Shown: in pieces, positions 59,704 through 64,000 of the stretch
Numbering within the stretch: the first letter of the stretch is position 1
How the letters are laid out: each line of letters begins with the position of its first letter
Origin: Piscirickettsiaceae bacterium
Lineage (GTDB): Bacteria; Pseudomonadota; Gammaproteobacteria; Nitrosococcales; Methylophagaceae
Direction of reading: 5' to 3'
Length of the DNA: 64,000 bases
NCBI GenBank assembly: GCA_013215825.1
Contig: JABSQN010000007.1
Span: forward strand, 26,875-90,874
Made by a program: the position numbers and the translations under genes
Notes under the pieces: generated by a model
Database searches by the model: none
Seen by the model: only the letters and a program-made list of their open reading frames with translations
Told to the model about the DNA's origin: nothing

Positions 59704-60159
59704 ATGCTCGCAACATTGAAAGTAAAAGACTATATGTCTGTTAATAAATGTTCATTTGAACCCGACATGGACATACTGCGAGCAATACACAAAATGCTAG
59801 AATCACGCATTTCGGGTGGCCCAGTCATTGACGAACATGGCAATATGGTCGGCTTTCTATCCGAAAAAGACTGTATGCAAGTCGCCCTTAACGCAGCCTA
59901 CCAACAAGATGGTGCTGCAGGACGAGTTTCCGAATTTATGTCACCTAATATCGATACTCTCGATGTTGAAACCCCAATTCTAGAAGTTGCCGAACTTTTC
60001 CTTAAAGGCTCATTCAAACGATTCCCTGTTGTTATGGATAATCGTTTAGTCGGTACTATCACGCGTCAGAATGTTCTCAGAGCATTAGAATTCCTTTCGG
60101 TGCCTGATGATGGACATAAAATTGATAAACAGAGTACTAAGCAGAATGTGCATGTTTAG
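59704..60159 (+). CDS. CBS-domain protein
   Basis: A 151 aa soluble protein made of two CBS domains (about 8-65 and 75-132), a pair that usually binds adenosine ligands such as AMP, ATP or SAM. Motifs: VKDYMSVNKCSFEPDMDI and RISGGPVIDEHGNMVGFLSEKD, then VSEFMSPNIDTLDVETPI. ATG 59704 has GGAGAG upstream. It lies 19 bp after nqrM and may sense energy charge for the respiratory operon (inference). An upstream in-frame extension would overlap nqrM. Confidence 0.85.
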   Translation: MLATLKVKDYMSVNKCSFEPDMDILRAIHKMLESRISGGPVIDEHGNMVGFLSEKDCMQVALNAAYQQDGAAGRVSEFMSPNIDTLDVETPILEVAELFLKGSFKRFPVVMDNRLVGTITRQNVLRALEFLSVPDDGHKIDKQSTKQNVHV

Positions 60160-60220
60160 TAAAACATAAATTTATTAGTTGATTGCAAGACCTGATCATT
60201 TTTTTCTATTTTTAGATTAA

Positions 60221-60274
60221 TTCTATTCTCCATGTTAAGCTAAACGCAATGACGACTTGCCATGGAGAATAGAA
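60221..60274 (+). promoter_or_regulatory. Perfect 14 bp inverted repeat over the asd ribosome binding site
   Basis: TTCTATTCTCCATG (60221-60234) is the exact reverse complement of CATGGAGAATAGAA (60261-60274), with 26 bp between. The right arm contains the GGAG Shine-Dalgarno (60264-60267) of the start at 60274 and touches the start codon. In RNA a 14 bp stem would hide the ribosome binding site; in DNA it could be an operator for a dimeric repressor. A core-like GTTAAGC begins in the loop. Confidence 0.7.
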
Positions 60275-61389
60275 TGTCTCTAGTAAAATATATACTCTAT
60301 ATCGCTGTAGTTTCCACATTTTTCGTTTCCAATTACACTACAGCTCAAAATCATAAAACCACCTTAGAAATAGAAACCATTGCATCAAATCTTGGCATCC
60401 CTTGGGGTATGGCATTATTACCCGATAAGACGTTGCTGGTCGCTCAACGTGAAGGAATATTAAGCCAAATAGATTTAGTCACTCGAACGACAACAATAAT
60501 AACGGGGCTACCGAAGATCAAAGTAAAAGGTCAGGGAGGCTTATTTGATGTTGCTCTATCACCTGACTATAAAACTGATGGTTGGATCTATTTCAGCTAT
60601 AGCAAAAATATTATTGGTCAGAGTGCAACAACTCTTAGTCGAGCAAAGCTATTAGAGAATGAATTACAGTATTGGCAAGATTTAATAATCACACAGTCGA
60701 CTAGCAACACCTATGTCCACTTTGGTGGCCGCATTGCTTTTGATGATCACAACCATGTCTTTTTAACAATTGGTGATCGCGGTGTTCGTTCCAATGCACA
60801 GAACCGCTCGAACCATGCTGGTTCAATATTACGGCTAAACTTAGACGGTAGTATTCCCACTGACAATCCCTTTATTAATAACCCAAAAATACTAAGTGAA
60901 ATTTGGAGCTATGGCCATAGAAATCCACAGGGTCTATTTTTCAACAATAATACTCAGAAACTCTGGGCTATTGAACATGGTCCCAGAGGTGGTGATGAAA
61001 TAAATATAATTAAAGCGGGACATAATTATGGCTGGCCTATTATTACATATGGTAGGGAATATACTACAAATTTCCCTGTTGGCCTAGCAACACATCGTGA
61101 TGATATCGTACATCCCATTAAAATTTATATACCATCAATAGCACCTAGCAGTTTGATTCAATATTCTGGCAACGCATTTCCTAACTGGAAAAACAACTTA
61201 TTGATCGGCTCACTAAAACTACGTCATCTGAATAGAATTATATTAAAAACGGATAATGTAGCTATTGATGAAATACGATTACTCAAACAAATAAATGGAC
61301 GAATAAGGAATGTAATAGAGGATGCTAATGGCTGGCTTTATCTATCAACTGATGATGGTCGAATATTGCGGGTTAAACCCAGAGATTAG
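60274..61389 (+). CDS. Soluble aldose sugar dehydrogenase, PQQ-dependent type (YliI/Asd-like)
   Basis: A 371 aa periplasmic beta-propeller of the glucose/sorbosone dehydrogenase family, which oxidises aldoses with PQQ. The ATG at 60274 has GGAG 6 nt upstream. A signal peptide (about residues 1-25, ending TTAQ) precedes the fold. Family motifs are IPWGMALLPDKTLLVAQREG, GRIAFDDHNHVFLTIGDRG, RNPQGLFF and EHGPRGGDEINIIKAGHNYGWP (landmark: HGPRGGDEIN). No pqq genes are in the window. Confidence 0.88.
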   Translation: MSLVKYILYIAVVSTFFVSNYTTAQNHKTTLEIETIASNLGIPWGMALLPDKTLLVAQREGILSQIDLVTRTTTIITGLPKIKVKGQGGLFDVALSPDYKTDGWIYFSYSKNIIGQSATTLSRAKLLENELQYWQDLIITQSTSNTYVHFGGRIAFDDHNHVFLTIGDRGVRSNAQNRSNHAGSILRLNLDGSIPTDNPFINNPKILSEIWSYGHRNPQGLFFNNNTQKLWAIEHGPRGGDEINIIKAGHNYGWPIITYGREYTTNFPVGLATHRDDIVHPIKIYIPSIAPSSLIQYSGNAFPNWKNNLLIGSLKLRHLNRIILKTDNVAIDEIRLLKQINGRIRNVIEDANGWLYLSTDDGRILRVKPRD

Positions 61390-61504
61390 ATATTCATATC
61401 TTCGTTAATATTGGAGGTATGGTATTGCTCTGCCGACAAAACCATAAGAAAAAGTTGAAAAATGACGCCAAAAAGCGGCGTATTTTAACTTGGTGTTAGA
61501 TTGC
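61390..61504 (+). other. Degenerate attC-like site at the start of the cassette array
   Basis: At 61443-61501 a stretch resembles the last attC (63717-63779): both contain AAAAATGACGCC/AAAAATGACCGCC then AAAAAGCGGCG, and this one ends in the core site GTTAGAT (61495-61501). Its left core reads CATAAG, not a good RYYYAAC. It may be a decayed attC or attI-like end of the array. The 53 bp before it show nothing. No integrase gene lies to the left. Confidence 0.55.
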
Positions 61505-61948
61505 ATGATAATGAAACGTCCAATCTGGATAACACTGTATGTGCTTATTGTATGTCCATTGCTTTTTATAAACTTTCTCTACTATTACATGGAGGTTTAC
61601 ATGCAGGCATTTTACCAATATGGATTTCTTGAAATTTGGCCTGCTAATATTCGCCTGACATTGCGCTTCCTTTACCTCCCCGGGATAATTGGACTATGGT
61701 TCATGAGGCGATGGGCTGTATATCTGTTCTTGTGTATTTGGCTATTGCAACTCATTCCATCTACTATACTTTCCCTAGTATCTGGTAGTGGATTGGATAT
61801 GGGACACTTGGCATCTTTTGTTCAACTTGTTATTGCTTTAGCAGTAATCCTGCCTTATTGGGGAAAACTACAACCTAACAAAAATCTCAACCCGACGCTA
61901 GAATGCATCGAGGCGCTACGCGGTAAATTCCGTGGCGGCGCGGGTTAA
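61505..61948 (+). CDS. Cassette 1: membrane protein of unknown function
   Basis: A 147 aa hydrophobic protein with about four membrane segments (residues about 5-27, 52-68, 70-95 and 103-120). It starts 4 bp after the core site GTTAGAT (ATG 61505 or 61511; no good Shine-Dalgarno). Its last 25 codons run into the attC at 61873-61960, so the tail NKNLNPTLECIEALRG is attC-derived. No known family recognised. Confidence 0.7.
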   Translation: MIMKRPIWITLYVLIVCPLLFINFLYYYMEVYMQAFYQYGFLEIWPANIRLTLRFLYLPGIIGLWFMRRWAVYLFLCIWLLQLIPSTILSLVSGSGLDMGHLASFVQLVIALAVILPYWGKLQPNKNLNPTLECIEALRGKFRGGAG

Positions 61949-61960
61949 AAAACGTTATAA
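61873..61960 (+). repeat. attC site 1
   Basis: The site runs from the left core ACCTAAC (61873-61879) to the right core GTTATAA (61954-61960), 88 bp. Inner arms CTCAACCCG and CGGGTTAA pair, forming the folded recombination site. The cassette it closes begins GTTAGAT and ends ACCTAAC, complementary at all but one base. Confidence 0.8.
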
Positions 61961-61975
61961 GTAAAAGGATTTATC

Positions 61976-62263
61976 TTGAATAACAAAATTCCAGATTATT
62001 ATTTAAAAAGGTTTGGCTGGCAAACGCTTCCTTCTTTTTTAGTACTCTTATTCGTTGCTTTAACTAAGGGCTATACGAATTTTCTAGGTTATTGGCTAAC
62101 CCTACTTGCTGGTTGGTTATTATACTCGTTGGTTTGGGTACACTTCTATTGGAAATATATCGGTGATGCAGAAGCCGTTAATAAAAGGGCATTTTATTAC
62201 TCTATTGCTACATTCCAGTTACTTTTCATTGGTACTTGTCTGATTTATGTGTATTACTTATAA
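61976..62263 (+). CDS. Cassette 2: small membrane protein of unknown function
   Basis: A 95 aa protein with three hydrophobic segments (about residues 17-33, 38-56 and 75-94). The TTG at 61976 has AAGGA about 8 nt upstream. The stop codon lies inside the left core of the next attC. The cassette starts GTTATAA and ends TTATAAC, exact complements. No family recognised. Confidence 0.68.
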   Translation: MNNKIPDYYLKRFGWQTLPSFLVLLFVALTKGYTNFLGYWLTLLAGWLLYSLVWVHFYWKYIGDAEAVNKRAFYYSIATFQLLFIGTCLIYVYYL

Positions 62264-62350
62264 CAAATTTCTCAAGTTTACTCCAGCCACAAAAAGCGTG
62301 GCTTCCGTGAGACTGCCGCTACGCGTCAGCCCCTTAGCAAGGCGTTAGGT
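62258..62350 (+). repeat. attC site 2
   Basis: 93 bp from TTATAAC (62258-62264) to GTTAGGT (62344-62350). It contains CAAATTTCTCAAG near the left end and CAGCCCCTTAGCAAGGC near the right, the same type of arms seen in Vibrio cassette repeats, and a central AGCCAC/GTGGCT hairpin. This is the clearest attC in the array. Confidence 0.9.
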
Positions 62351-62361
62351 TTATAAAAATC

Positions 62362-62694
62362 ATGGGGATAACTCTTATCATTTTAGGTCTTTTTCTTTTA
62401 TTTGCTTTTGGCTTTAATGGAAGTGTCGGTACCGAATTTGTAAATTCTTCTTTTGTTACTAGTGCTTTACTTATGATTCTTGCTGGTACACTAAAAACTG
62501 CAAGTTTAAACTGGAAGGCATCTCGTATTGTATGCGTAGCTGCATTAGTAGCCTATACTCCAATGATATGGCAGCGTTTTAATTATAAATTTAGTGTTGA
62601 TGAAGCCGGTTTAATTTTCGATATAATGTTTGTTGTATTTATGCTTGCATTCATAATCAACAAACCTAACAAGGCAATCAAAAAGGACGTTTAA
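62362..62694 (+). CDS. Cassette 3: small membrane protein of unknown function
   Basis: A 110 aa protein with four hydrophobic segments (about residues 2-20, 28-45, 55-70 and 83-98). ATG 62362 lies 11 bp after the core GTTAGGT. The end NKPNKAIKKDV is encoded by the following attC. The cassette begins GTTAGGT and ends ACCTAAC, exact complements. Function unknown. Confidence 0.7.
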   Translation: MGITLIILGLFLLFAFGFNGSVGTEFVNSSFVTSALLMILAGTLKTASLNWKASRIVCVAALVAYTPMIWQRFNYKFSVDEAGLIFDIMFVVFMLAFIINKPNKAIKKDV

Positions 62695-62703
62695 TCGTTA
62701 GGT
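62664..62703 (+). repeat. attC site 3 (very short, 40 bp)
   Basis: ACCTAAC (62664-62670) and GTTAGGT (62697-62703) are perfect inverted core sites only 40 bp apart end to end. Inner arms are weak (AATCAAA with TTTAATC). Known attC sites are usually longer, so this may be a shortened site that folds into a minimal hairpin. Confidence 0.65.
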
Positions 62704-62710
62704 TTCAAAT

Positions 62711-63130
62711 ATGACTTCACGGAAGAAAAGAATTGCACTATTCACTATAGCTACTTTCCTAATACTTTCATTGGGGATAGTTATTGGTATTGCTTTAGCA
62801 AGACCTTATTTTAAATCAATCAACATGGTTGATTTAACGATAAGTAGAGCTTATCAAGCATATTCATATGCTAAATATTTTGATAACAACGAACCAACAA
62901 AAGCTAAGCGGCATTTATTACTTGAATTAGAGTTGAATTTGAGCAAGTTAATGCTTATGAGAGATCATCTTAGTGGCTTACAAAAAGAAAAAGTTTGCCA
63001 TAGTCTATCTGCTATAACTGAGAATAAGAAACCACTTATTAATTTAACAAATCAAATTGAAGATAGTGATGCTCATATTTCTAGGTTAGAAAGTTTTATG
63101 AATAAATTAGAACAATGTGAAAAATGGTAA
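62711..63130 (+). CDS. Cassette 4: membrane-anchored helical protein of unknown function
   Basis: A 139 aa protein with a single N-terminal membrane segment (about residues 9-30) after basic residues (MTSRKKR), followed by a helical, Leu- and Lys-rich periplasmic part likely to form coiled coil (LLLELELNLSKLMLMRDHL, then ISRLESFMNKLEQ). ATG 62711 is 7 bp after the core GTTAGGT. The cassette starts GTTAGGT and ends ACCTAAC. Confidence 0.68.
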   Translation: MTSRKKRIALFTIATFLILSLGIVIGIALARPYFKSINMVDLTISRAYQAYSYAKYFDNNEPTKAKRHLLLELELNLSKLMLMRDHLSGLQKEKVCHSLSAITENKKPLINLTNQIEDSDAHISRLESFMNKLEQCEKW

Positions 63131-63131
63131 A

Positions 63132-63212
63132 ACCTAACAAGCATGTCAAGTTCGCTCCCTCTGGTCGCTGGGACTGTCGCTACGCTCCAGCCTCTTACTT
63201 AAATCGTTATAA
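63132..63212 (+). repeat. attC site 4
   Basis: 81 bp from ACCTAAC (63132-63138) to GTTATAA (63206-63212), with AAGCATGTCAAG on the left and CAGCCTCTTACTTAA on the right, the same layout as attC site 2. The left core starts 1 bp after the cassette 4 stop codon. Confidence 0.88.
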
Positions 63213-63221
63213 ACAATTACC

Positions 63222-63710
63222 ATGAAGACCATTAAATGGATTCTTACATCAGTTATTATTTTAGTATTAGTAGCTACATACTGGTTTGATGGTTTTAATC
63301 GTGAAGAAATAGTCGAAAGTGAATTGGTGGCAGGTATGTGTCAAAAAGAGGAAAAGCTTGATCGATGGCTGCTTCAGCAAACATGGTTCCACTCTGAACA
63401 ATTCTCTAAAATTGCGATGGTTTTCGATCACGTTGGCTTTAGTTTATACAAAAAGGATGAACCTATTGGAGACCGTGTAGATGGGGCGTTTTGTATAAAC
63501 GGAAATGATTTGATTGTTCGCTATTATAAAACCAGTTTTGTCCCAAATAGCTTTGAGTTCAGCTCGTTTTCAGATTGGAGTATCAAATTAGGGAGAAAAA
63601 CAAAACCACTTGGAGAAGATATATTTACAGTGAATGAACTAACAAAGAATAAAATCACAATTAGGCTTAAAAATGATAACCGTGAATATGTGTTTTATAG
63701 AAAGAACTAG
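63222..63710 (+). CDS. Cassette 5: membrane-anchored protein of unknown function
   Basis: A 162 aa protein with one N-terminal membrane segment (about residues 5-22) and a soluble, probably extracytoplasmic, domain of about 140 residues with many aromatic and charged residues. ATG 63222 lies 9 bp after the core GTTATAA. The cassette begins GTTATAA and ends TTATAAC, exact complements. I do not recognise the fold. Confidence 0.7.
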   Translation: MKTIKWILTSVIILVLVATYWFDGFNREEIVESELVAGMCQKEEKLDRWLLQQTWFHSEQFSKIAMVFDHVGFSLYKKDEPIGDRVDGAFCINGNDLIVRYYKTSFVPNSFEFSSFSDWSIKLGRKTKPLGEDIFTVNELTKNKITIRLKNDNREYVFYRKN

Positions 63711-63716
63711 AACTAC

Positions 63717-63779
63717 TTATAACAAATCGTTCAAAAATGACCGCCAAAAAGCGGCGGCATTGTAATTCAAGCGTTAGGT
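63717..63779 (+). repeat. attC site 5
   Basis: 63 bp from TTATAAC (63717-63723) to GTTAGGT (63773-63779). The central hairpin is CCGCC-AAAAA-GCGGCGG (imperfect) flanked by CGTTCAA and TTCAAGCG. It resembles the degenerate site at 61443-61501. Confidence 0.85.
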
Positions 63780-63929
63780 AGCAAATATGGAGTGGTCGTC
63801 TGCAATGAAAGAATATAGAAAACCACTACATTCTCCATGATTGAAGTGTATGCAGAAGCGATGCCTAGAGCATGCCTGCCCTACAATTTTGTCACATTGC
63901 ATGTCAGTAGGTTTCTACAAATCCAAGGC
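63780..63929 (+). other. Truncated cassette remnant after the last attC
   Basis: 150 bp after the last core site without a gene. An ATG at 63787 opens a frame of only 17 codons (MEWSSAMKEYRKPLHSP) and stops. A seventh core (RYYYAAC) is not found before the rRNA terminator, so this looks like the broken start of one more cassette. ATGGAG and CTCCAT form a loose inverted repeat here. Confidence 0.45.
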
Positions 63930-63965
63930 AAAAAAATACCCAGACCTAAAAAGGACTGGGTATTT
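63930..63965 (-). terminator. Terminator of the rRNA operon
   Basis: Arms AAATACCCAG (63934-63943) and CTGGGTATTT (63956-63965) pair perfectly over 10 bp; on the minus strand a T-run follows. It ends the rRNA operon that enters from the right end of the window, and faces the cassette array. Confidence 0.88.
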
Positions 63966-63973
63966 CTGTATTA

Positions 63974-64000
63974 AAGCCTGGCAGTGACCTACTTTCACAT
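63974..64000 (-). rRNA. rrf: 5S ribosomal RNA (3' end only)
   Basis: The minus-strand sequence ATGTGAAAGTAGGTCACTG followed by CCAGGCTT matches the 3' end of bacterial 5S rRNA (GAGAGTAGGNNACTGCCAGGC). Only about 27 nt are in the window, and the exact 3' end is approximate. The rest of the rRNA operon lies to the right. Confidence 0.9.

Noticed and set aside
60234..61389. The PQQ-type dehydrogenase as an extra integron cassette, because GTTAAGC lies upstream and an attC-like site follows
   Set aside because: The possible left core and the closing site (CATAAG) are not complementary, and no attC precedes GTTAAGC. The gene is also larger than the cassettes and has its own signals.
61873..63779. 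CRISPR array or tandem repeats
   Set aside because: The repeats differ in length and sequence and are imperfect palindromes separated by genes, which fits attC sites.

Overview
The window is chromosomal DNA from an AT-rich gammaproteobacterium that is motile and respires. The evidence is gene order: tRNA-tuf-secE-nusG-rplKAJL, hslVU next to a DUF971 gene and ubiE-ubiJ-ubiB, rpoN-hpf-ptsN, a complete Na+-translocating NADH:quinone oxidoreductase (nqrABCDEF-nqrM), and an SAH riboswitch. A marine Methylophaga/Cycloclasticus-type organism would fit, but that is inference.

Layout. 1-4990 (minus strand): ribosomal protein and elongation genes (rplL partial, rplJ with its L10 leader, rplA, rplK, nusG, secE, tRNA-Trp, tuf, tRNA-Thr, tRNA-Gly, tRNA-Tyr) behind a strong promoter. 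5123-12039 (plus): hslVU, DUF971, ubiEJB, an HDOD protein and djlA. 12050-18266 (minus): fhs, ubiX, mpl, a membrane protein, and a periplasmic pair (beta-propeller and ABC binding protein) linked to PQQ-dependent alcohol oxidation. 18833-24154: secF-secD-yajC-tgt facing pyrF, with a 149 bp inverted-repeat element between secD and yajC. 24182-38457 (minus): a large chemosensory region. 38949-44398 (plus): SAH riboswitch, metK, ahcY, metF and a tungstate/molybdate-type ABC pair. 44434-51221: rpoN, hpf and a regulatory PTS cluster, then mgtE. 51253-60159: aroC, an MFS transporter, nqr and a CBS protein. 60221-61389: a PQQ-type aldose dehydrogenase whose ribosome binding site lies in a perfect 14 bp inverted repeat. 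61443-63779: an array of five gene cassettes separated by attC sites, with no integrase. It ends against the terminator and 3' end of a 5S rRNA on the minus strand.

The most interesting system is the chemosensory operon. Its order (STAS, cheY, cheA, cheW, parA, receptor, cheR, cheD, cheB, membrane MCP, STAS) matches the Che2/F7 arrangement built around the heme receptor Aer2. Here the soluble receptor carries an N-terminal globin, three PAS domains with an exact 125-residue period that keep the His and Trp expected for Aer2-type heme binding, a HAMP region, an MCP signalling domain, and a C-terminal EWDEF pentapeptide for CheR tethering. The neighbouring ParA lacks its signature lysine, and the receptor starts with a Lys/Arg-rich tail that could contact it. 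I read this as an oxygen- or gas-sensing cytoplasmic array positioned by ParA.

The second notable system is the cassette array. Each full cassette begins and ends with complementary core sites, as expected for units excised by an integron integrase, and all five encode small membrane or membrane-anchored proteins of unknown function.
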